A stretch of 64,000 bases of DNA from contig NZ_PZJT01000002.1 of the NCBI RefSeq assembly GCF_003206135.1, positions 1-64,000 on the forward strand, read 5' to 3'. This DNA comes from Salinicola salarius (GTDB lineage Bacteria > Pseudomonadota > Gammaproteobacteria > Pseudomonadales > Halomonadaceae). The position numbers and the translations under genes were made by a program. The first letter of the stretch is position 1. The number at the start of each line of letters is the position of its first letter. Below are positions 1 through 7,638 of this stretch, one piece after another. The notes below the pieces were generated by a model. That model made no database searches. It had not been told where the DNA came from and saw only the letters and a list, made by a program, of their open reading frames with translations.

Positions 1-170
1 GGTTTACACAGCTAGCCCAAAGGGGACTTACGCCGGGGCCACCCTGACATGATATGTTGGAATTCCTCGAAGCGTGACTCGAGACAGCTTGCAGTAGCGT
101 CCGCAGAGGCAGAAGGCGTCGTCTACACTGGTGATGTCAAAGGAAATCAGCACAATCAAAAGGGGACGAC

Positions 171-1805
171 ATGCCCAAGCTTGGTAAACAAGGCGTATTC
201 ATCGTCTCGGCGGTGGTGATAGCGGCGATCGTAGCCGTTGGCGCCATTTTCCCGACTGGATTCGGGAATATCGCCAACGCAGCATTGGGTGCGACCACGC
301 ACTACTTTGGATGGTTCTATCTGCTGTCCGTGTTCGGATTCGTGGTTTTTCTGGTGGGGCTGGCGTTCAGCAAGTACGGGAAGATCCGCCTGGGGCCGCA
401 GGATAGCAAGCCGACCTATGGTTTCTTTTCCTGGGTGAGCATGCTGTTGGCGGCAGGGTTCGGTGTCGGCCTGGTGTTCTACGGCATGGCGGAACCGATG
501 ACCCATTACATGACGCCGCCCTACGGCGACGTAGCGCCGGAATCCGCCGAGTCGGCACGCTATGCGATTCAATACGCTTTCTTCAATTGGGGCATCCATC
601 AGTGGGCGGCTTTCTCGGTCGTCGGTCTGATCATCGCCTACTATCAGTTTCGCAAGAACCAGGCGGGCATGGTCTCCAACGTGCTGTCGTCGGTCACCGC
701 CAAGCGTCCGAAGTTGCGCCGTCTCGGACCGATCCTCGATATCTTCGCCGTCGTCGCGACGGTGATGGGCGTGGCGACCTCTATCGGGCTGGCCGTGTTG
801 CAGATCAACGGCGGCCTGCATTTCGTGTTCGACGTGCCCGAAAACATGATGTGGCAGTTCATCATCATGGGAGCGATGTTCATCTGCTACATGCTCTCGG
901 CGACGTCGGGGCTGGACAAGGGCATCAAGAACCTGTCCAACCTCAATCTGATCATCTGTTTCGCGCTGATGTTCTACATCCTGTTCACGGGACCGACCAT
1001 CGCGATTCTCGAGACCATCACGCTGGGCATCGGCGACTACTTGCAGAACTTCATCGGCATGAGCCTGCGAATGTCTCCCTTCGATGACAGCCAGTGGGCG
1101 TCCAACTGGACGATTTTCTACTGGGCCTGGGTCATCGCCTGGTCACCGTTCGTGGGCACCTTCGTGGCGCGTATCTCGCGCGGGCGCACCATCAAGCAGT
1201 ATGTCTTCGGCGTGCTCGTCGTGCCGCCGCTGCTGGCCTGCCTGTGGATCGGTGTGTTCGGTGGCGCCGCCATCCAGATGGAAATGAACAGCGATGCGGG
1301 TCTCGCCCAGGCGACGGCCGACAACATCACCTCGGCGCTGTTCCAGATGTTCGATCTGATGCCGTTCTCGAACGTGCTGTCGATCGTCGCGCTCTGCCTG
1401 ATCTTCATCTTCCTGGTGACATCGGCGGATTCCGCGACCTACATCGTCTCGCAGATGACCGATAATGGCTCGCTCAATCCGCCGCTGATGAAGCGGATCA
1501 TCTGGGGGGTACTGATCGCGGCGATCTGCCTCACGCTGCTTTCTGCCGGTGGCGAGAACGGGCTGAAAGGGTTGCAGTCGGCATCGGTGCTGGCGGCGTT
1601 GCCATTCACGTTCATTCTCTACGGCATGATATTCGTGACTCTGAAAGAGCTGCGCGCCGACCGCAAGGCGATGCTGACCGCGCTCTATCGTCGCCATAGC
1701 GATACGCCGGTAGGCGCCGATGCATTCGAAGCCGAAGAGCTGGCGGAGGAAGACCGTTACCGCCGCGCGCCGGACATCAAGAACCGTCGCATCAATCCGC
1801 GATAG
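171..1805 (+). CDS. BCCT-family betaine/choline/carnitine transporter
   Basis: The 544-residue protein has about 12 hydrophobic segments and BCCT landmarks: a WxxFY-like stretch (WTIFYWAWVIAWSPFVGTFVARIS) near residues 313-336, where BCCT proteins carry the substrate-coordinating Trp box, followed by RGRTI. BCCT carriers import quaternary ammonium osmolytes such as glycine betaine, choline or carnitine, driven by Na+ or H+, across the inner membrane. The last ~55 residues are hydrophilic and cytosolic, as is common for osmoregulated BCCT proteins. The ATG at 171 follows AAGGGGACG. The gene appears monocistronic, with a hairpin at 1823-1855 after it. It is more distant from the two tandem BCCT genes at 54.6-58 kb than those are from each other. 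Substrate cannot be decided from sequence. Confidence 0.93.
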   Translation: MPKLGKQGVFIVSAVVIAAIVAVGAIFPTGFGNIANAALGATTHYFGWFYLLSVFGFVVFLVGLAFSKYGKIRLGPQDSKPTYGFFSWVSMLLAAGFGVGLVFYGMAEPMTHYMTPPYGDVAPESAESARYAIQYAFFNWGIHQWAAFSVVGLIIAYYQFRKNQAGMVSNVLSSVTAKRPKLRRLGPILDIFAVVATVMGVATSIGLAVLQINGGLHFVFDVPENMMWQFIIMGAMFICYMLSATSGLDKGIKNLSNLNLIICFALMFYILFTGPTIAILETITLGIGDYLQNFIGMSLRMSPFDDSQWASNWTIFYWAWVIAWSPFVGTFVARISRGRTIKQYVFGVLVVPPLLACLWIGVFGGAAIQMEMNSDAGLAQATADNITSALFQMFDLMPFSNVLSIVALCLIFIFLVTSADSATYIVSQMTDNGSLNPPLMKRIIWGVLIAAICLTLLSAGGENGLKGLQSASVLAALPFTFILYGMIFVTLKELRADRKAMLTALYRRHSDTPVGADAFEAEELAEEDRYRRAPDIKNRRINPR

Positions 1806-1822
1806 TCGGGCGTGATATCGCG

Positions 1823-1855
1823 ACGGCCCCGGTCCGCCAGGATCGGGGCCGTTTT
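1823..1855 (+). terminator. Rho-independent terminator after BCCT gene
   Basis: ACGGCCCCG (1823-1831) pairs with CGGGGCCGT (1844-1852) and is followed by a short T run, 18 bp past the stop codon. Confidence 0.75.
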
Positions 1856-1884
1856 CGTTGGTGGCATCGTTCTGCCGGCATCAA

Positions 1885-1960
1885 GTCGAGGGGCGAGGGG
1901 CGAGGGGCGAGTGGGCGCGGGGGTCGAGGGGCGAGGGGCGAGGGGCGAGTGGGCGCGGGG
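1885..1960 (+). repeat. Two 38-bp tandem units of CGAGGGG heptamers, G-quadruplex-like
   Basis: Two near-identical 38-bp copies, with heptamers starting at 1887 and 1925. Each contains three CGAGGGG heptamers and then CGAGTGGGCGCGGGG. Each copy therefore carries four or more G tracts (GGGG, GGGG, GGGG, GGG) separated by three- to five-base loops, which fits the G3+N1-7 quadruplex pattern on the plus strand. The repeat lies in the untranscribed or trailing region after the BCCT terminator. Confidence 0.85.
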
Positions 1961-2054
1961 AAAGTGGCGAAGATCGGCGAAAAGACCTAATTTGAAGCTC
2001 AATTCAAGAGGCGTGCCGCCGTTAACATAATCATATGACTTGCGGAACTTGCCC

Positions 2055-2258
2055 ATGCGCCCGGCCATGAAGCCCACCAGCCAGCTAGGCCGACACCAAC
2101 CAGGCCGACACCAGCTACGCCAAGGCGCGACTCGGCGTTCGCTGGTGCCTGCCGAAGCGCCTGTCGACCGGTGGCTCAATTTGCTGGTCAGCGTATCAGT
2201 GGTCACGGCGCTGCTCGTCGGCGGCGTGGCGCTGGTCGTTACCTTGCTGTTCCACTGA
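2055..2258 (+). CDS. Hypothetical small membrane protein
   Basis: Weakly supported small ORF of about 67 residues from the ATG at 2055. A basic N-terminal half contains a repeated Gly-Arg-His-Gln element, caused by a 16-bp duplication in the DNA near 2083-2114 (GGCCGACACCA twice). The C-terminal half has one clear hydrophobic segment (WLNLLVSVSVVTALLVGG and onward), so it would be a single-pass inner-membrane protein. It is convergent with the GntR gene at 2310. I recognise no family. It may be a spurious ORF. Confidence 0.35.
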   Translation: MRPAMKPTSQLGRHQPGRHQLRQGATRRSLVPAEAPVDRWLNLLVSVSVVTALLVGGVALVVTLLFH

Positions 2259-2309
2259 TCGCCGCGATCGTGGTTATCCGGTGAGCCTCGTTCTCGAAGG
2301 CTGCCGATC

Positions 2310-3008
2310 TCAAGACGAACCTTCTGGCGTCGATCGCTCTTCGCGGCGCCGACGCTGCAATCGCTGCATCGATGCCACCAGGTCGTTGAACCGTTCCCCC
2401 TGAATCTGGATGTGAGCCTTGATCGCCGCTTCGGCAGCGTCGGCGTCGCCGCGCTCCAGCGCCGCCATGATCGCTTCGTGCTCGTCGAAACTGCTGGCGA
2501 GACGGCGGCGGGCATGCAGCTGCAGGCGGCGATAGGGTTTCAGAATGGCGTGCAGGCGCGAGGCTTCCTGCGCCAGGAAGTCATTATGGCTTGCCTGGTA
2601 GATCAGGTGATGAAAGGTCCCGTTTTCGTAGTAGTAACCGTCGGCATCGCCGGCAGCCATGCATTCGCGGCAAGCCGCCTGGGCGCGATGCAGCGCCGCC
2701 AGTTCTTCCGGTGTCATGCGCCGCGCCGCCAGACGTGCGCACATCCCCTCCAGCTCCGCCATCACTTCGAAACGCTCGACCAGTTCGGTCACGCTCAACT
2801 GGGCGACGAATGTCCCGCGCTTGGGCAGCACGCGCACCATGCCGGATGCGGCGAGCTGCTGCAGCGCCTCGCGGATCGGCGTGCGCGAGCAGTCGTACTC
2901 CTGCGCCAGTGCCGCCGGGTCCAGTTTGTCTCCAGGCGCGTAATGGCCTTCGACGATGGCATCCTCAAGCAGGTCGCGAAGCCGCTGGGCATGCGGGATG
3001 CGAGCCAT
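2310..3008 (-). CDS. GntR/FadR-family (FCD domain) regulator of malonate genes
   Basis: The 232-residue regulator has an N-terminal winged helix-turn-helix (residues ~5-70; CSRTPIREALQQLAASGMV is the typical GntR recognition helix) and a C-terminal helical FCD ligand-binding domain with conserved Asp/His positions (for example FHHLIYQASHN), which in this subfamily bind a metal and a carboxylate ligand. The start is set at 3008, where AGGAG stands upstream. A longer ORF from 3050 would swallow that ribosome-binding site. The gene is divergent from matA with a shared 200-bp control region that holds palindromes. By position it corresponds to MatR/MdcY-type regulators that are relieved by malonate. 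That role is inferred, not shown. Confidence 0.88.
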   Translation of the reverse strand: MARIPHAQRLRDLLEDAIVEGHYAPGDKLDPAALAQEYDCSRTPIREALQQLAASGMVRVLPKRGTFVAQLSVTELVERFEVMAELEGMCARLAARRMTPEELAALHRAQAACRECMAAGDADGYYYENGTFHHLIYQASHNDFLAQEASRLHAILKPYRRLQLHARRRLASSFDEHEAIMAALERGDADAAEAAIKAHIQIQGERFNDLVASMQRLQRRRREERSTPEGSS

Positions 3009-3026
3009 ATTAGACTTTCTCCTATG

Positions 3027-3091
3027 TTGACACCGGGCTGGCCGGGGCATAACTGTTATATATAACAGAGCGATGACATGTATGTTAACAG
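3027..3091. promoter_or_regulatory. Divergent promoter with GntR operators
   Basis: A perfect 16-bp palindrome, CTGTTATATATAACAG, lies at 3053-3068. A second palindromic site, TGTTAACA, is at 3083-3090 and is followed by G, so it shares the TAACAG half. TTGACA at 3027-3032 could be the -35 for matA, with its -10 (TAACTG, 3050-3055) running into the palindrome. On the minus strand TTAACA and TATATA give a plausible regulator promoter through the same sites. Repressor binding here would shut both genes. Confidence 0.6.
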
Positions 3092-3208
3092 TCGGTTTCG
3101 GAATTCATGCCGACGTTTTTCTGCCAGACCGCTTCGCTCTGCCGAACGCTCGTCGCTGCCGCCGCTGGTGACAGCCCGAGCTCCAGCCACAGACCCGAGA
3201 GGGCCGGC

Positions 3209-4573
3209 ATGAACGTCAACATGAATTTTCTGCAGGATCTTCTCTCCAGCATCGGCCGCCGGACACGGGGCCAGCATCTTGCCGGTAGCGAAGATGGCGG
3301 GACGCCGAGCAGTCTGGCGCGACTGACATCGGTATGCGAGACGCTGATGCAGCCCGGTGGTGAGGCGTCGCAGATTCTGATCGCCCAGGAGGCACTGGAG
3401 CGCTACGCCTCGCTCGGCGAGAGCGATCGGCTCGCCTTCTTCCAGTTGCTGGGGGAACGCTACGCCGCCGAGCCCGACGCCATTCACGAGGCTTACGCGG
3501 CGTATCGCGACAACGGGGACAACGCCAGTCTGCAACGGCTGTTCGCGGCCTGCGAGCCTCGTCGTCAGCACCTGCTGCGGCGGCTGAATCTGTGCCCGGG
3601 CGGCACCTACGAGCTGGTCAAGATGCGCGCGGACCTGTTGCGCTGCCTCAAGGCGAACCCCGAGCTGGCGCCGCTGGATGCGGATTTCGATCATCTCTTC
3701 GCATCCTGGTTCAACCGCGGCTTTCTGGTGCTGGAGAGCATCGACTGGAACACGCCGGCGGCGGTGCTCGAGAAGATCATCCACTATGAAGCCGTCCATG
3801 CCATCGGCGACTGGTCGGACTTGCGTCGGCGCCTCGACCCCGAGGATCGCCACTGCTATGCCTTCTTCCATCCGGCCACGGGTGACGAGCCGCTGATCTT
3901 CGTCGAAGTGGCGCTGTGCCGGGGTATTCCCGACAGCATCCAGACGATTCTGGAAGGTGGCGACGAAGTGCGCCCGGAGGAGGCCGATACCGCCGCCTTC
4001 TACAGCATCAGCAACTGCCAGGCCGGCCTGCGGGGAATCTCGTTCGGCAACTTCCTGATCAAGCAGGTGGTGCAGGAACTCAAGCGTAATCTGCCGAATC
4101 TCGAAAACTTCGTGACGCTCTCGCCGGTTCCTGGTTTTGCCAAGTGGCTGGCAGCGGAACGCGAAAGTGGAACCTGCCAGCTCGCCGACGAGATTGCCGA
4201 GGGGCTCGACGACGGGCGCTGGCTGGAAGATCCCAAACTGCGCGACAAGCTGAATGCCGAACTGCGGGGGCTGGCGGCGCATTACCTGATCGACGTCAAG
4301 CGCGACAGCGGCCTGCCGCTGGACCCGGTGGCCCGCTTCCACCTGGGCAACGGCGCCAGCCTGCACCGGCTCAACTGGCCTGGTGATACCTCCGAGAACG
4401 GCCGCCGCCAGTCTCATGGGCTGATGGTCAATTATCTCTACGAGCTCGGTCGGATCGAGCAGAACCACGAAGCGTTCAGCCGCGAGGGCACGGTGGTCTG
4501 CACCAGCGAGATCCGCCGCGATGCCAAGCAGGGGCGCTCGCGCTGCCGTCATGGCTCCCGGACCGATGCCTGA
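3209..4573 (+). CDS. matA: Malonyl-CoA decarboxylase
   Basis: Converts malonyl-CoA to acetyl-CoA and CO2, the energy-yielding step of malonate use in the cytosol. The 454-residue product has the helical N-terminal domain and the acetyltransferase-like C-terminal catalytic domain of the MCD family. The latter shows conserved segments such as LSPVPGFAKWL, FHLGNGASLHRLNW and SHGLMVNYLYEL, which carry the family's Ser and His catalytic positions. The start at 3209 (Met-Asn-Val-Asn-Met) follows GAGAGGG. An in-frame upstream extension from 3107 has no ribosome-binding site and an unconserved sequence. It is first in the operon matA-matB-madL-madM, with a 22-bp repeat array between matA and matB. 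The length fits the bacterial MatA family. Confidence 0.95.
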   Translation: MNVNMNFLQDLLSSIGRRTRGQHLAGSEDGGTPSSLARLTSVCETLMQPGGEASQILIAQEALERYASLGESDRLAFFQLLGERYAAEPDAIHEAYAAYRDNGDNASLQRLFAACEPRRQHLLRRLNLCPGGTYELVKMRADLLRCLKANPELAPLDADFDHLFASWFNRGFLVLESIDWNTPAAVLEKIIHYEAVHAIGDWSDLRRRLDPEDRHCYAFFHPATGDEPLIFVEVALCRGIPDSIQTILEGGDEVRPEEADTAAFYSISNCQAGLRGISFGNFLIKQVVQELKRNLPNLENFVTLSPVPGFAKWLAAERESGTCQLADEIAEGLDDGRWLEDPKLRDKLNAELRGLAAHYLIDVKRDSGLPLDPVARFHLGNGASLHRLNWPGDTSENGRRQSHGLMVNYLYELGRIEQNHEAFSREGTVVCTSEIRRDAKQGRSRCRHGSRTDA

Positions 4574-4580
4574 TCGTTCG

Positions 4581-4668
4581 TGACCGTTTCATAAAACAGG
4601 CCTGACCGTTTCACAAAACAGGCTTGGCCTTTTCAAAAAATAGGCGTGACCGTTTAACAAAGCAGGAG
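4581..4668 (+). repeat. Four degenerate 22-bp tandem repeats in the matA-matB gap
   Basis: Units at 4581-4602, 4603-4624, 4625-4646 and 4647-4668 follow the pattern TGACCGTTTCA-AAAACAGGC. The stop region of matA (GCCTGATCGTTCG) looks like a partial extra unit. In the last unit the CAGGC end has become CAGGAG and forms the Shine-Dalgarno of matB (AGGAGAGG). Confidence 0.9.
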
Positions 4669-4675
4669 AGGTGGG

Positions 4676-6214
4676 ATGAATCAGAATCTGTATCTGCAAT
4701 TCTCGGGCAATTTCGAGCGCCGCCCGGACAAGGTGATGATCGATACGCCGAGCGGCGAGCAGTATCGCTATCGCGACGTGCTTTCCACCTCGCGTCGCAT
4801 GGCGCGGGTTCTTCGCGACAGCGGCGTAGTGCCGGGTGACCGCGTCGTGGTGCAGGTCGACAAGAGCCCGCAGGCGATCATGCTCTATCTGGCCTGCCTG
4901 CAGACGGGAGCGGTCTACCTGCCGCTCAATACCGCCTACACGGAGGCGGAAGTCGAATATTTCCTCACCGACGCCGAGCCGCGATTCCATGTCTGCCGCC
5001 CGGACGACATCGACACCGCGCGGCGATTGGCTCAGCGCTGTGGGGTGGCGGTCGTCGAAAGCCTGGGCGCGGAAGCCGACGGTTCGTTGATGGAACGGGT
5101 CGCCGAGGCCGAGGAAGATCCGCACATCGCCGAGCTGGAAGCCAACGATCTGGCGTCGATTCTGTATACCTCCGGCACCACCGGGCGTTCCAAGGGTGCC
5201 ATGCTGAGCCACGGCAATCTCGCTGCCAACAGCCAGGCGCTGGCGCAGACCTGGCGCTTCAGCGCCGACGATCATCTGCTGCACGCCTTGCCGATCTTTC
5301 ACACCCACGGCTTGTTCGTGGCGTGCAACATCGTTCTGACCGTCGGCGCTTCGATGACCTTTCTGCCCAGGCTCGATGCCGAGCAACTGCTGGATCTGAT
5401 GCCACGGGCAACGGCATTGATGGGGGTGCCGACGTTCTATACCCGCCTGCTGGCCAGCCCGCGGCTGAACAGGGAGACCACCGCGAACATGCGCTTGTTC
5501 GTGTCCGGCTCCGCGCCGCTGCTGGCGGAAACCCATCGGGAATTCAGCGAACGTACCGGCCACGCCATTCTCGAACGCTACGGCATGACCGAGACCAACA
5601 TGAACACCTCGAATCCCTACGACGGCGAGCGCCGTCCGGGCACGGTCGGCTTCGCGCTGCCGGGTAGCGAGGTGCGCATTACCGATCGCGAAACCGGCAA
5701 GGCATTGCCGGCGGGGGAAACCGGCCTGGTGGAAGTTCGCGGGCCGAACGTCTTCCAGGGCTACTGGCGAATGCCGGAAAAGACCGCCTCCGAGTTTCGC
5801 GACGACGGCTTCTTCATCACCGGCGATCTCGGGCTGATCGACGAAGACGGCTATCTGCATATCGTCGGGCGCGACAAGGATCTGGTGATCTCCGGTGGCT
5901 ACAACGTCTATCCCAAGGAGATCGAGCAGTGGATCGACGAGCTGCCTCAGGTGGTGGAGTCGGCCGTCATCGGTGTTGCCCATCCCGATCTGGGCGAGGG
6001 GGTGACCGCGGCGGTGGTGCTGAAGCCGGGGGAATCGCTGGACGAATATGACGTGCTGGCGGCGCTGAAGGACAAGGTGGCGCGCTACAAGCAGCCGAAG
6101 AGAGTGTTCTTCATCGATAGCCTGCCGCGCAACGTGATGGGCAAGGTCCAGAAGAACGCGCTGCGCGAACGCTATGCCGATATCTACCTGAGTGCCGAAA
6201 CGGCAAATCCGTAG
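4676..6214 (+). CDS. matB: Malonyl-CoA synthetase (malonate-CoA ligase)
   Basis: An ANL-superfamily adenylate-forming enzyme of 512 residues that ligates malonate to CoA using ATP, feeding MatA. Visible motifs are the P-loop YTSGTTGRSKG at about 163-173, RYGMTETNM at about 300, the hinge/C-domain region GDLGLIDEDGYLHIVGRDKD, GGYNVYPKEIE at about 408-418, and the catalytic Lys of PRNVMGKVQK at about 489. The length matches Rhizobium-type MatB. The ATG at 4676 is preceded by AGGAGAGG, built by the last unit of the 22-bp array. The gene is co-directional with matA and madLM. Malonyl rather than acetyl specificity is inferred from the operon and from close similarity to MatB. Confidence 0.95.
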   Translation: MNQNLYLQFSGNFERRPDKVMIDTPSGEQYRYRDVLSTSRRMARVLRDSGVVPGDRVVVQVDKSPQAIMLYLACLQTGAVYLPLNTAYTEAEVEYFLTDAEPRFHVCRPDDIDTARRLAQRCGVAVVESLGAEADGSLMERVAEAEEDPHIAELEANDLASILYTSGTTGRSKGAMLSHGNLAANSQALAQTWRFSADDHLLHALPIFHTHGLFVACNIVLTVGASMTFLPRLDAEQLLDLMPRATALMGVPTFYTRLLASPRLNRETTANMRLFVSGSAPLLAETHREFSERTGHAILERYGMTETNMNTSNPYDGERRPGTVGFALPGSEVRITDRETGKALPAGETGLVEVRGPNVFQGYWRMPEKTASEFRDDGFFITGDLGLIDEDGYLHIVGRDKDLVISGGYNVYPKEIEQWIDELPQVVESAVIGVAHPDLGEGVTAAVVLKPGESLDEYDVLAALKDKVARYKQPKRVFFIDSLPRNVMGKVQKNALRERYADIYLSAETANP

Positions 6215-6371
6215 CATTACGGGAGGTTTTTCACCCTCGCCGCGTGGGTAACGCGGCACGGCCGTCACGCCGGGCGTGGCGGTTCCGATACACGCCAAGC
6301 TCCGATAACCGGGCCAATCATGACGATGTCTTTGTAAAACGTTCTATAACAATGCCCAAGAGGTGACAACG

Positions 6372-6773
6372 ATGGTGATCTACGGTGTAGCACTCCTGGC
6401 CGGCTGCATGCTGGTCGGGCTAATCATCGGCGACGTACTCGGCCAGTTGCTGGGAATCGATGCCAATCTGGGCGGTGTGGGCATCGCCATGCTGCTGCTG
6501 ATCTTCGTGACCGGCTATCTCAAGGATCGCGGCAAGCTGCCGGAGACGACCGAGAGTGGCATCAACTTCTGGAATGCGATGTACATTCCCATCGTCGTCG
6601 CCATGGCGGCCAGCCAGAACGTGGCGGCTGCCTTCAGCGGCGGCATGGTGGCGATCCTGGCCGGCGTACTGGCCGTCGTGCTGGGGCTGGCGCTGGTTCC
6701 CGTGCTGACCGGCAAGAAGGTCGACGATGCGAGCCCGCTCGATTCGACGCCAACAGCCCATAGTGGCCACTGA
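6372..6773 (+). CDS. madL: Malonate transporter subunit MadL
   Basis: Small subunit of the two-component MadLM malonate:cation carrier in the inner membrane. The 133-residue protein has four hydrophobic segments and starts MVIYGVALLAGCMLVGL, as MadL proteins do. I chose ATG 6372 over GTG 6363 because AGAGGTG is at the right distance from 6372. The gene ends 14 bp before madM. The gap from matB (about 157 bp) has no terminator-like hairpin that I can see, so a single operon is likely, perhaps with an internal promoter. Confidence 0.92.
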   Translation: MVIYGVALLAGCMLVGLIIGDVLGQLLGIDANLGGVGIAMLLLIFVTGYLKDRGKLPETTESGINFWNAMYIPIVVAMAASQNVAAAFSGGMVAILAGVLAVVLGLALVPVLTGKKVDDASPLDSTPTAHSGH

Positions 6774-6787
6774 AGGGGGAGGCTCGC

Positions 6788-7549
6788 ATGAACGATTCCA
6801 TTGTTTCGCTGGTCGACAAGTATCATCTGATCGCCGCCTTTGCCGTGATCGGCCTGACCATGTACGTGGCGTACTGGCTCAGCCGCCATCTGACTGCGGG
6901 TCGTCTGCATGGCTCTGCGATCGCGATCATCATCGGCTTGATACTCGCCTATGTCGGTGGAGCATCCACTGGCGGCAGCAAGGGGCTTTCGGATGTCACG
7001 CTGTTTTCCGGCCTGGGGTTGATGGGTGGCGGCATGCTGCGGGATCTGGCGATCATCGCCACCGCGTACGGCGTACGCCTGCAGGAGATCAAGAAAGCGG
7101 GCATGCGCGGCGTGATCGCCCTGTTCCTCGGCGTGCTGGTCTCGTTCGTGGCGGGGGCCGTCGTTGCGATCGGTTTCGGCTATACCGACCCGGTCGACAT
7201 CACCACGATCGCGGCCGGCGCGGTGACCTATATCGTCGGGCCGGTGACCGGGGCCACGCTGGGCGCGAGTTCTGAAGTGATTGCGCTGTCGATCGCCGCC
7301 GGCCTGGTCAAGTCGATCCTGACCATGATCGCGACGCCGATGACTGCGAAGCTCATCGGGCTGGACAACCCACGCTCGGCGATGATCTTCGGCGGCCTGA
7401 TCGGGACGACCAGCGGCGTCGCGGCAGGTCTCGCTGCCACCGATGCGCGGCTGGTGCCCTACGGTGCGATGACCGCGACGTTCTACACCGGGCTCGGCAT
7501 CCTGCTGGCGCCGACGGTGCTGTTCCTGGCGGTACGGATGATTTTCTGA
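6788..7549 (+). CDS. madM: Malonate transporter subunit MadM
   Basis: Large subunit of the malonate:Na+ symporter. It has 253 residues, about eight hydrophobic stretches and several Gly-rich loops (GASTGGSKGLSDV, TGATLGASSEV, GGLIGTTSGVAAGLAATD) conserved in MadM. The ribosome-binding site GGGGGAGG sits just before the ATG at 6788. The gene closes the malonate operon, and a large hairpin follows at 7565-7609. Malonate enters by MadLM, is activated by MatB and decarboxylated by MatA, yielding acetyl-CoA for the TCA cycle. Confidence 0.92.
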   Translation: MNDSIVSLVDKYHLIAAFAVIGLTMYVAYWLSRHLTAGRLHGSAIAIIIGLILAYVGGASTGGSKGLSDVTLFSGLGLMGGGMLRDLAIIATAYGVRLQEIKKAGMRGVIALFLGVLVSFVAGAVVAIGFGYTDPVDITTIAAGAVTYIVGPVTGATLGASSEVIALSIAAGLVKSILTMIATPMTAKLIGLDNPRSAMIFGGLIGTTSGVAAGLAATDARLVPYGAMTATFYTGLGILLAPTVLFLAVRMIF

Positions 7550-7564
7550 ATATCTGTCTGAAAG

Positions 7565-7609
7565 GCCTCTCCGGAACGATGCAAACCCGAGCGATCGTTC
7601 CGGAGAGGC
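7565..7609. terminator. Bidirectional terminator between madM and the GGDEF gene
   Basis: A 16-bp perfect inverted repeat, GCCTCTCCGGAACGAT (7565-7580) and its complement (7594-7609), encloses a 13-base loop. It lies between two convergent genes. The T-run is weak on both strands (CCTTTCAG on the minus strand). Confidence 0.7.
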
Positions 7610-7638
7610 AGGCGCTGGCGACCGCCCGGGGGCGGTCG

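Noticed and set aside
3056..4552. Long minus-strand ORF opposite matA
   Set aside because: It mirrors a strongly conserved gene and reads like reverse-complement codon bias (Arg/His/Gln-rich, no motifs). Such shadows are expected in GC-rich DNA.
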